This document shows, piece after piece, positions 1 through 9,345 of a DNA stretch of 64,000 bases. The DNA lies in NCBI RefSeq assembly GCF_045679555.1, contig NC_092099.1:15080076-15144075 (forward strand). The letters run 5' to 3'. Position 1 is the stretch's first letter, and each line of letters begins with the position of its first letter. The stretch comes from Salvelinus alpinus. Taxonomy: Eukaryota; Chordata; Actinopteri; Salmoniformes; Salmonidae. Under the pieces are notes generated by a model. It was not told the DNA's origin. It made no database searches and worked only from the letters and a program-made list of their open reading frames with translations. Both the position numbers and the translations under genes were made by a program.

Positions 1-1100
1 AGCCCAGAGAAGGAGCTCCCGTGCTATAAGATTGAGGCAGTGGGACCTCAGTCCACCCTGATGGTTGATGTAAACCACCACTGTGGTGTTGTCTGTTCTC
101 ACCAGGACATGTCTTCCTTTCAGATGTGGAAGGAAAGACCGCAGGAACAGCAGTACAGCTCAGAGCTGTAGTGAATTGATGTGCCTGCCGCTCCAAGGGG
201 GTAGCCAACAGCCGCTGGCCGACCAGCCCTTGGTCACACCCCCCCCAGCCGATGGGAGGCGTCTGTGCTGACCAGCTCCCGGCGGCACATCCTCAGCATC
301 TCCACCCCACCTGAGAGAAAGGAGCGACAGCGCCACCTCAATGCCCTGAGGCCCTGTGTGGTCACCCACAGCTGGCGGTGACAGTGGCACTTCAGGTGCA
401 GCCGGTGGGAGTTGAACCACCATTGAAGAGGCCGGAGATGGAGCAGGCCCAGAGGAATCAGCAACGAGGCCGCCGTCAGCAAGCCCAACAGGCGTTGGCA
501 GGTCAGGCGGATACCACCCACCCCTGCCGAAAGTGGTCGAGGCAAGATAAGATCCCCTGAACCGTTCTGGTGGGCAGGCGTGCTCTCATGAGGACTGAGT
601 CCAGTTCCATGCCAATGAAGGCCACCCTCTGGGTGTGCGTCAGATGACTCTTCTTGTCCTTTACAGTAATGCCCAGCCTGTCGATGTGGATCAGGAGCAT
701 GTCTCTGTCTGACAGAACCTGGGTCCTGGTCGGGAAACAAATCAGCCAATCGTCCAGGTAATTGAGGATCAACAATCCTCAGGACGTGAGAGGTGCCAGG
801 ACAGCATCCACTTTGTGAAAGTGCGGGGTGCCAAGGAGAGGCCGAAGGGAAGAAACATGAATTCGTAAGCTGTCCCTTCGAAAGTGAATCGGAGGTACTG
901 CCAATGAGCTGGGTGAACAGGAACATGGAAGTATGCATCCCTCAGGTCCATGTAACCGAGCACCTGGGTCTCCCAGGTACGTCCCTATGGTGGTGACGGT
1001 TGACATCATCACACCTGTCACAAAGGGAAGCCATAGGCTCAACCAAGCCAACAAGGCCATGGAAGAGGAGTTCGACACCCTGGGAGAGCTTATGTCGTGA
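1..1100 (-). mobile_element. DIRS-like retrotransposon fragment (reverse transcriptase and RNase H)
   Basis: Minus-strand pieces read DLRDAYFHVPVHPAHWQYL, then LPFGLSLAPRTFTK, then NYLDDWLI (the YxDD-type catalytic box), then VRTDNTTVVVYINHQGG and STDAS, typical of RNase H in DIRS elements. The frame changes several times, so it is dead. It runs off the left edge. A tyrosine recombinase is not visible in the window. Confidence 0.8.
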
Positions 1101-1639
1101 CCCGCTTGGAGGAATAGGAACCGGTGAGGGGTAAATTACCCAGTACCTCTGCAAAAACCGGGGAAGACCCGTGTGGGAAAAACAGGCAGACAAAAAACAG
1201 CAACCAGGTAATGGATTTTGATTTATTTGTTTACCGCCACCTGCAATATTACCTACCGGTTTAATATCCAAGCAGTAAAAACAGAACCATATGGAGTAAC
1301 GCCCTTTAAGGAACTCCAAAGTTAATGTCTCAGCGTAGTGGAAAGCCCACCACAATACTCACACTCTGCAGGGGAAAGAACAAGAAAAAACCCTGCAGGA
1401 TAGTTAGCAGAGAGCAGAAGCATGTTAAAGCAACTCACAACACACATAGAACAAGCCAGTCGGCAAGTTGTGCAAGGTAAATTACAGTTTGTGGCAGCAA
1501 TAGCCACCAATATATTAATGCACACGGAGTCTTAGTGTAATGTTAACGAAACACGGGCGGAAGATACAGATCAACTGCACGCAGCGAGTGGAGCACTCAA
1601 GAGGGGCTGGCCATGTGGCCAGCAGCTCCAGGCTGCAAA

Positions 1640-2345
1640 CAGCCAATCAATCAATCAGTCAAATTAATTTATAAAGCCCTTCTTACATCAGCTGATGTCA
1701 AAGTGCTGTACAGAAACCCAGCCCAAAACAGCAAGCAATGCAGGTGTAGAAGCACGGTGGCTAGGAAAAACTCCCTAGAAAGGCCGGAACCTAGGAAGAA
1801 ACCTAGAGAGGAACCAGGCTATGAGGGGTGGCCAGTCCTCTTCTGGCTATGCCGGGTGGAGATTATAACAGAACATGACTCAAATGTTCATAGATGACCA
1901 GCAGGGTCAAATAATAATAATCACAGTGGTTGTAGAGGGTGCAACAGGTCAACACCTCAGGAGAAAATGTCAGTTGGCTTTTCATAGTCGATCCTTCAGA
2001 GTATGTCTACCGCTCTTGCTGTCTCTAGAGAGTTAAAAACAGCAGGTCTGGGACCAGATAGTACGTCCGGTAAGTATACTTCCACGCAAGATATTACACT
2101 TACTAAGCGAACTTCGGAAAGTTTGTACCTCAAATCATACGGACGTCCGCCGAGAAAATAAAAGAGAACGTGTGTCGCGGCCATGGGGTCTATATATAGG
2201 GGCGAACCCCAGCCGTGACGCAGGTGTACACCTTGAGTAAATCTGTAAATCCTCACCTCGGGTGTATCTCTCCACCGCAGAGTGATACCAATATATTGGA
2301 GTGATCCATATAGTGAAACATAACCCCCTTTCTTTTCCCCTTTCA
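1640..2345. repeat. Dispersed salmonid-type repeat, possibly DIRS terminal region at right
   Basis: 1640-2072 resembles a very common salmonid interspersed repeat (an 'agcccttcttacatcagctg' start, then a 'ctaggaaaaactccctag' palindrome). 2073-2345 contains 'tctatatatagg', a TATA-like site, and may be the terminal repeat of the DIRS element on its left. Class assignment is from recognition only. Confidence 0.45.
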
Positions 2346-2600
2346 CTGGTTGCCATTTTATTGTGTCAACAGGTCACAAATATTGCTGCTATGATTGCAC
2401 ACTGTGGTATTTCACCCAATAGATAAGGAAGTTTATCAAAATTGGATTTGTTTTGGGTCTGTGTAATCTGAGGGAAATATGTGTCTCTAATATGGTCGTA
2501 CATTTGGCAGGAGGATAGTAAGTGCAGCTCAGTTTCCACATCCTTTTGTGAGTAGTGTGGACATAGCATGTCTCTAAATATCTAAGGCTCATAGAAAACA
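2346..2600 (-). mobile_element. LINE reverse transcriptase C-terminal scrap
   Basis: The minus strand reads CPHYSQKDVETELHLLSSC, then PYLLGEIPQCAI. The Cys/His-spaced C-terminal motif (C-x2-C-like, with ELH and L-x-x-C) is typical of the zinc-knuckle tail of L1/Tx1-type LINEs in fish. It is truncated on both sides and non-functional. Confidence 0.5.
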
Positions 2601-3517
2601 GGCACTTCTACGTGCCTACTAAAGTGACGTACGTGTGAAGTCAAGGACCCTGGACCAATAAGAAAGCTCGTGTTTGTTTTGACTGCTAGCATGCATCGTG
2701 CAAGTTAGCACAAGAAAACTTAAAGCTATATGGTTTCATTTAGACAGTATGATAAGTCAAATGTACAAATATGTTTGACGCAAAGTAACTTTGTTTCTAG
2801 GAACTGCTACGAACCAGTTCCAGTCGACTTGAATGAAGCCCCAGCACGCTAGCTAAATACGCCTGCAAGTTGAACCAAGCCAGCTGGCTAGCTTGTGTAA
2901 ATATATTGTAAACTAACGTAATTTACTTTGTGGACCGTTATGGTTGGAAACGAAATTCATGAAAGCTAGGTAAACTAGCAAACAGGTGATGAAGGCTAGC
3001 TACATTCCGCACTGTCAACAATATTGGGCAAGCAGCTGTTGAACGCCGTGAACTGAATCATTTCGATCCACGTCCGTTTATCAACTGTGAATGTGAGCTA
3101 AATCGGTCAAAATGAGGATCGTAAGGGCCTTGATGAGCAACGCCTCCTTCATGAGAAAGCATATTGATTACTACTCCAGATTCTCCCCTTCACCACTCTC
3201 AATGAAACAATTCTTGGACTTCGGTAAACGGACTTGAATCTCAACGCTTTTAGTCAACTGATTGCTAACGTCATTGGGGCAGGGCAGGCTATACACAGTG
3301 TACAAAACATTAGCCATACCTTCCTGATATTGATATACAAGCTTGGCACAGCAGCTGGAGAGGCTATGAGGAGCCTACTCACTTGGGTAGCCACTGCACT
3401 GGACATCAACTGGTGAAAGCCACATATGGGTCCCTCTGCTCTCTTGGCCGCCTTAACGGGCCATGGTGCAGGTGGTTACCCCCGGGCGCCATCTCTGGCT
3501 GGCTCAATCCCGTCGCA

Positions 3518-5196
3518 AATCCTCTCAAGCTCTGTCAGTTTGGATGGGAAGCGTCGCTGCAAAGCTATTTTCAGGTCTCCAGAGATGTTTGATCGGGTTC
3601 AAGTCCGGGCTCTGGCTGGGCCACTCAAGGACATTCAGAGCCTTGTCCCGAAGCCACTCCTGTGTTGTCTTGGCTGTGTGCTTAGGGTTGTTGTCCTGTT
3701 GGAAGGTAAACCTTCACCCCTGTCTGAGGTCCTGAGCGCTCATCAAGGATCTCTCTGTATTTTGCTCCGTTCATCTTTCCCTCGATGTTGACTAGTGTCC
3801 CAGTCCCTGCCGATGAAAAACATCCCCACAGCATGATGCTGCCACCCATGCTTCACCATAGGGATGGTGCCAGGTTTCCTTCAGAAGTGATGCTTTGCAT
3901 TCAGGCCAAAGAGTTCAATCTTGTATTCATCAGACCAGAAAATCTTGTTTCTCATGGTCTGAGAGTCTTTAGGTGTCTCTTGGCAAACTCCAAAAGGGCT
4001 GTCATGTGCCTTTTGCTGAGAAGTGGCTTCCGTCTGGCTGCTCTACCATAAACTCTCTACCTGATTGATGGACTGCTGCAGAGATGGTTGTCCTTCTGGA
4101 AGGTTCTCCCATCTCCACAGAGGAACTCTGGAGCTCTGTCAGACGGACAATTCCTTCGACCTAATGGTTTGGTTTTTGCTCCGTATTTCCAAATCATGTC
4201 CAATCAATTGAATTTACCACAGGTGGACTGCAATCAATTTGTGGAACCATCTCAAAGATGATCAATGGAAACAGGATGCACCTGAGCTCAATATCGAGTT
4301 TCATAGCAAAGGGTCTGGATACTTATGTAAATAAAGTTTTTTTCTTTTTAAATACATTTGCAAACATTTCTAAAAACCTGTTTTCGCATTATGGGATATT
4401 AGGTACGACCCTGCCTCACGCAGGAAGCGGCGCAGGTCCTAATCCAGGCACTTGTCATCTCCCGTCTGGATTACTGCAACTCGCTGTTGGCTGTGCTCCC
4501 TGCCTGTGCCATTAAACCCCTACAACTCATCCAGAACGCCGCAGCCCGTCTGGTGTTCAACTTTCCCAAGTTCTCTCACGTCACCCCGCTCCTCCGCTCT
4601 CTCCACTGGCTTCCAGTTGAAGCTCGCATCCGCTACAAGACCATGGTGCTTGCCTACGGAGCTGTGAGGGGAACGGCACCTCCGTACCTTCAGGCTCTGA
4701 TCAGGCCCTACACCCAAACAAGGGCACTGCGTTCATCCACCTCTGGCCTGCTCGCCTCCCTACCTCTGAGGAAGTACAGTTCCCGCTCAGCCCAGTCAAA
4801 ACTGTTCGCTGCTCTGGCACCCCAATGGTGGAACAAACTCCCTCACGACGCCAGGTCAGCGGAGTCAATCACCACCTTCCGGAGACACCTGAAACCCCAC
4901 CTCTTTAAGGAATACCTAGGATAGGATAAAGTAATCCTTCTAACCCCCCCCCTTAAAAGAGTTAGATGCACTATTGTAAAGTGGTTGTTCCACTGGATAT
5001 CATAAGGTGAATGCACCAATTTGTAAGTCGCTCTGGATAAGAGCGTCTGCTAAATGACTTAAATGTAAATGTAAATGATATTGTGTGTAGATTGATGAGG
5101 ATTTTTAAAAATGTATTTAATCAATTTTAGAACAAAGCTGTAACGTAACAAAATGTGGAAAAAGTAAAGGGGTCTGAATACTTTTCGAATGCACTG
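3518..5196 (-). mobile_element. Tc1-like element, left end truncated, interrupted by an L2 insertion
   Basis: Reverse-oriented transposase pieces (complement of SDETKIELF near 3930, and of [12 protein letters not shown] near 3690) and one intact terminal repeat ending ...GAATGCACTG at 5196. The other terminal repeat is missing. It is split at 4400/5077 by an L2 LINE. It belongs to the same family as the copies at 21919 and 26860. The transposase frame is broken. Confidence 0.8.
4401..5076 (+). mobile_element. L2-type LINE 3' end with target-site duplication
   Basis: An open frame from 4487 to 4921 reads DYCNSLLAVLP..., IQNAAARLVFN, then HWLPVEARIRYKTMVLAY and RRHLKPHLFKEYL, the C-terminal part of L2-clade ORF2. 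The 3' tail (gtaagtcgctctggataaga, then taaatgact and 'aaatgtaaatg' repeats) is the usual L2 tail. It is flanked by GATATT at 4395-4400 and 5077-5082. The element is 5'-truncated, as is common for LINEs. Confidence 0.85.
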
Positions 5197-5210
5197 TATA
5201 TATATATATA

Positions 5211-5580
5211 TTACATGGCCGAAAGTATGTACACCTGCACGTCGAACATCTCATTCCAAAACCTTGGGCATTAATATGGAGTAGGTACCCCCCTTGGCTG
5301 CAATAACAGCCTCCACTCTTCTGGGAAGGCTTTCCACTAGATGTTGGAACATTTCTGCTGGGACTTGCTTCCATTCAGCCACAAGAGCATTAGTGATGTC
5401 TGGCACTAATGTTGGGCGATTAGGCCTGGCTCGCAGTCGGCGTTCCAATTCATCCCAAAGGTGTTCGATGGGGGTTGAGGTCGGTGATCTGTGCAGGCCA
5501 GTCAAGTTCTTCCACACCGACCTCGACACAGCGTATGTGGGAACTCCTTCAAGACTGTTGGAAAAATCATTCCAGCTCCC
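5211..5580 (-). mobile_element. Tc1-like element fragment (one end)
   Basis: It starts with a terminal-repeat-like 'ggccgaaagtatgtacacct'. The minus strand encodes LWDELERRLRARPNRP and AEWKQVPAEMFQHLVESLP, the C-terminal end of a Tc1 transposase. It is the same family as 13054-13995 and 30800-31390. The rest is absent, replaced by a SINE. Confidence 0.75.
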
Positions 5581-5790
5581 GAAGGTGGCACTGCATCTCA
5601 GTGCTAGAGGCATCACTACAGACCCTGGTTTGATTCCAGGCTGTATCACAACCGGCCGTGATTGGGAGTCCCATAGGGCGGCGCACAATTGGCCCAGCGT
5701 CATCCAGGTTAGGGTTTGGCCGGGGTAAGCCATCATTGTAAATAAGATTTTGTTCTTAACCGACTTGCCTAGTTAAATTTAAAAAATTAT
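5581..5790 (+). mobile_element. tRNA-derived SINE (salmonid type)
   Basis: A box-like 'tcagtgctagaggc' and B box-like 'ggtttgattccagg' are followed by the shared salmonid tail 'ttgttcttaaccgacttgcc' and an A-rich end. It lies in the first intron of the PDK relic. Confidence 0.75.
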
Positions 5791-5794
5791 AAAA

Positions 5795-6016
5795 AAGCTG
5801 GTAGAGGTAATGCCAAGAATGTGCAAAGCTGTCAAGGCAAATGGTGGCTACTTTGAAGAATATAAAATATAAAATCACTTTTTTTTGATTACTACATGAT
5901 TCCATTTGTGTTATTTCATAGTTTTGATGTCTTCACTATTATTCTACAATGTAGAAAAAAGTAAAAAATAAAGAAAAACGAATGAGTAGTTGTGTCCAAA
6001 CTTTTGACTGGTACTG
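5795..6016 (+). mobile_element. Tc1-like element fragment (right end)
   Basis: It ends 'cttttgactggtactg', the terminal repeat of the family seen in full at 43650-44818. Only the last ~220 bp are present, with coding for AANGGYF-like transposase C-terminus. Confidence 0.7.
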
Positions 6017-6445
6017 TTTTATATAGCTCCTTCACCTGTTTCATATCTTTCATCTAACTAACCTATCAGTCATGTTTGTTCCATTTCACATTCAGGGTCT
6101 GGTGAAAATGCATGTGAGAAAACATTGTTTACATTCCTGCGACGGGAGCTACCTGTGAGGTACATAATGAAGGAGATCAGGTTGTTACCAGATCATCTGC
6201 TAAAGACTCCATCAGTACGGTTGGTACAGAGTTGGTGAGTACTCTTATTTTAGGCCTAGCTCACTCCCTTCTAGCCTGGGGGAACCAGCCTGATCGCTGT
6301 GTTTACCGTTCTATTTCACTTCAGTAAAACAGAATGGTGAACGCAGCATTCAGGCTGATTCCACCAAGCTAAACCCCCATCTTCTGTTATGCATGTTCCA
6401 ACAGGCCTATAAATAACATCACCAATGTATGAGATCATTTTTTTT

Positions 6446-6462
6446 GGGGGGGGGGGGGGGGG
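6446..6462. repeat. Poly-G tract at PDK exon 3 acceptor
   Basis: Seventeen G after a T run occupy the place where the CAG acceptor of PDK exon 3 should be. See the PDK pseudogene. Confidence 0.9.
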
Positions 6463-6559
6463 TACATGTAAAGTCTTCAAGACATTATGGAGTTCAAGGA
6501 GAAAGATGCTGATGATGAGAAAGTCACATATGAGTAAGACGATGATCACGTTTCGTTAT

Positions 6560-6790
6560 TCAAATCAAATCAAATGTTATTGGTCACATACACATATTTA
6601 GCAGATGTTATTGCTGCTGTAGCGAAATGCTTGTCTTTCTAGTTCCAACAGTGCAGTAGTATCTAATAATTCACAACAATACACAAATCTAAAAGTAAAA
6701 GAATGGGATTAAGAAATATGTAAATATTAGTACGAGCAATGTCGAAGTGGCATTGACTAGAATACAGTATATACATATGAAATAAGTAAA
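6560..6790 (-). mobile_element. Rex/Babar-like LINE fragment (reverse orientation)
   Basis: It begins with 'caaatcaaat..attggtcacatacacat', then 'agcgaaatgcttgtctttct', the 3' terminal part of a common salmonid LINE, also found at 41071 and 56228. It sits between PDK exons 3 and 4. Confidence 0.6.
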
Positions 6791-7039
6791 GTGGTATGTT
6801 GTAGGCCCATTCCTCCTGTGGATCATAATTCCTTTGGTCTCGGTCTTCACACAGTTTCACTGATGCTGTTATAAAGATCCGAAACCGTCACAATGACGTC
6901 ATCCCGACTATGGCCCAGGGGGTTGTGGAGTACAAGGAGACCTATGGCACAGACCCCATCGTCAGCCAGAACGTTCAGTATTTCCTGGAACGCTTCTACA
7001 TGAGCAGAATATCCATTAGGATGCTGCTTAACCAGCACA

Positions 7040-7398
7040 GTGAGTATGTCACTTGTTATAGCAGAGTAAATCCATTTGAATTCAATAACTTTTTTGACAG
7101 TATTTCTTTTGATTAAAAAAGAAGTGGTCAGATAGGGACTTTTTGGACATGAATGACAAAACATTCAGGAGATAAGTCGCTCAAAGTTGACCCATTTTGC
7201 ATGCCTCACCATCACATGAGACACGCATGTCTTCATCACTGGAAAATATAAGGTTGTGTTTGATATAATTTAAAAGCTTACAAACTATTTAATAATTTAT
7301 TTAAAAAATATATTTTTTAATCAAATGTCATTTTCTAACCTTATATGTAAATTTGCTAAAAACACATTAACTCCTATTTTTTTTCTCATATTTGCATA
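7040..7398. other. No feature seen
   Basis: AT-rich sequence after PDK exon 4. I found no further PDK exon, gene or recognised repeat. Confidence 0.5.
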
Positions 7399-8943
7399 CA
7401 GTGCCTTGCAAAAGTATTCACCCCCTTGGCATATTTCCTATTTTGTTGCATTACAACCTGTAATTGAAATAGATTTCTATTTGGATTTCATGTAATGGAC
7501 ATGCACAAAATAGTACAAATTGTTGAAGTGAAATCAAAAAAATAAACAACGCAAAAGGGGTGCGTGCATATGTATTCCCTTTAAATAAGATCTGGTGCAA
7601 CCAATTACCTTCAGAAGTCACATAATTAGTTAGACTTTATTTAAGTGTCACATGATCTCTATACATCTGTTCTGAAAGGCCCCAGAGTCTGCAACACCAC
7701 TAAGCAAGGGGAACCATCAAGCAAGCGGCACCATGAAGACCAAGGAGCTTTCTAAACAGGTCAGGGACAAAGTTGTGGAGAAGTTCAGATCAGGGTTGGG
7801 TTATAAAAAAATATTTGAAACTTTGAACATCCCACGGAGCACCATTAAATCCATTATTAAAAAATGGAAAGAATATGGCACCACAACAAACCTGCCAAGA
7901 GAGGGCCGCCCACCAAAACTCACGGACCAGGCAAGGAGGGCATTAATCAGAGAGGCAACAAAGAGACCAAAGATAACCCTGAAGGAGCTGCAAAGCTCCA
8001 CAGCGGAGATTGGAGTATCTGTCCATAGGACCACTTTAAGCTGTACACTCCACAGAGCTGGGCTTTACGGGAGAGTGGCCAATAAAAAGCCATTGCTTAA
8101 AGAAAAAGATAAGCAAACACGTTTGGTGTTTGCCAAAAGGCATGTGGGAGTCTCCCCAAACATATGGAAGAAGGTATTCTGGTTAGATGAGACTAAAATT
8201 GAGCTATTTAGCCATCAAGGAAAACGTTATGTCTGGCGCAAACCCAACACCGCTCATCACCCCGAGAACACCATCCCCACAGTAAAGCATGGTGGTGGCA
8301 GCATGCTGTGAATATGTTTTTCATCGGCAGGGACTGGGAAGCTGGTCAGAATTGAATGAATGATGGATGGCGCTAAATACAGGGAAATTCTTGAGGAAAG
8401 ACCTGTTTCAGTCTTCAAGAGATTTGAGACTGGGACAGAGGTTCACCTTCCAGCAGGACAATGACCCTAAGCGTACTGCTAAAGCAACACTTGAGTGGTT
8501 TAAGGGGAAACATCTAAATGTCTTGGAATGGCCTAGTCAAATCCCAGACCTCAATCCAATTGAGAATCTGTGGTATGACTTAAAGATTGCTGTACACCAG
8601 CGGAACCCTCCAACTTGAAGGAGCTGGAGCAGTTTTGCCTTGAAGAATGGGCAAAAATCCCAGTGGCTAGATGTGCCAAGCTTACAGAGAAATACCCCAA
8701 GAGACTTGCAGCTGTAATTGCGGCAAAAGGTGGCTCTACAAAGTATTGACTAGTTATGGGGGTGAATAGTTATGCACGCTCAAGTTTTTGTCTTACAAGA
8801 GAAAATATTTTGCATCTTCATAGTGGTAGGCATGTTGTGTAAATCAAATGATACAAACCCCCCCAAAATCTATTTTAATTCCAGGTTGTAAGGCAACAAA
8901 ATAGGAAAAATGCCAAGGGGGTGAATACTTTCGCAAGCCACTG
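7399..8943 (+). mobile_element. Complete-length but inactive Tc1-like element
   Basis: The element starts CAGTGCCTTGCAAAAGTATT and ends with its inverse, flanked by TA on both sides (7397-7398, 8944-8945), with terminal repeats of well over 60 bp. The transposase frame starts at 7733 (MKTKELSKQVRDKVVEKF, a helix-turn-helix DNA-binding region), continues to the first catalytic Asp (WLDETKIE), and stops at 8311 after GGGSML. A second open segment (8367-8618) has QQDNDPK and NPIENLW, supplying the other Asp and the Glu of the DD34E triad, then shifts frame. Two or more lesions make it non-autonomous. Confidence 0.92.
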
Positions 8944-9090
8944 TATGTTGTAACTTAGACCCGATTTTACATCTGAGGTTTTTGTGTTGTGCCCGCCATC
9001 GGTTGAGACAACATGCTCTTGAATACAGGGTGGGTGTTTTGGCTGATAATGTACTAATATATATTTCACATTTCAAATAGCACCACAAAG

Positions 9091-9345
9091 ATGGTTGGAG
9101 GTCCCCTTATTGTATGCAACGCTTTTAAATGTGCCTTTAGAGGCCATGCATTTCAATACTTGTCTTTAAAACTAAAGCAATTTAGGTCAAAAGATTTTAT
9201 AATAACAAAGGAAATAGAGGCACTAACAGTACAGATACATGGCAATAAAAACTGTACCATAGAGGCACATAATAAGTTAGAGGGAAAACAAAAAGAACTG
9301 GAGGAACTTATTCAAGAAAGATCAAGTGTAATATATTATATACTG
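9091..9345 (+). mobile_element. L1-like LINE ORF fragment
   Basis: Reads CNAFKCAFRGHAFQYLSLKLK, then EIEALTVQIHG and a charged helix LEGKQKELEELIQER, the endonuclease/RT linker region of fish L1-type elements. It is cut at the right by a Tc1-like element. The RT piece resumes at about 11760, but about 150 residues in between are missing. Confidence 0.65.

Larger units (their letters stand above)
3112..7039 (+). pseudogene. Decayed pyruvate dehydrogenase kinase gene (exons 1-4 only)
   Basis: PDKs are mitochondrial kinases that phosphorylate and switch off the pyruvate dehydrogenase complex. Exon 1 (3112-3223) reads [12 protein letters not shown]...[15 protein letters not shown], exon 2 (6096-6234) NACEKT...RELPVR...LVQSW, exon 3 (about 6462-6533) SLQDIMEFKEKDADDEKVTYE, and exon 4 (6855-7039) [19 protein letters not shown]...YKETYGTDP...[11 protein letters not shown]. 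Phases agree at each junction. Damage: exon 2 has Tyr where the family has Leu-Ala-Asn before IMKEI; exon 3's acceptor is replaced by about 17 G and its third full codon region has TAA (6469-6471); exons 5 onward, including the ATP-binding domain, were not found. Residues resemble PDK2 as much as PDK4, while position favours PDK4. A sequencing or assembly fault in the G run is the main alternative. Confidence 0.8.

Noticed and set aside
4487-4924. 145-residue frame as a host gene
   Set aside because: It is the C-terminal end of an L2 LINE with target duplication, not a host gene.
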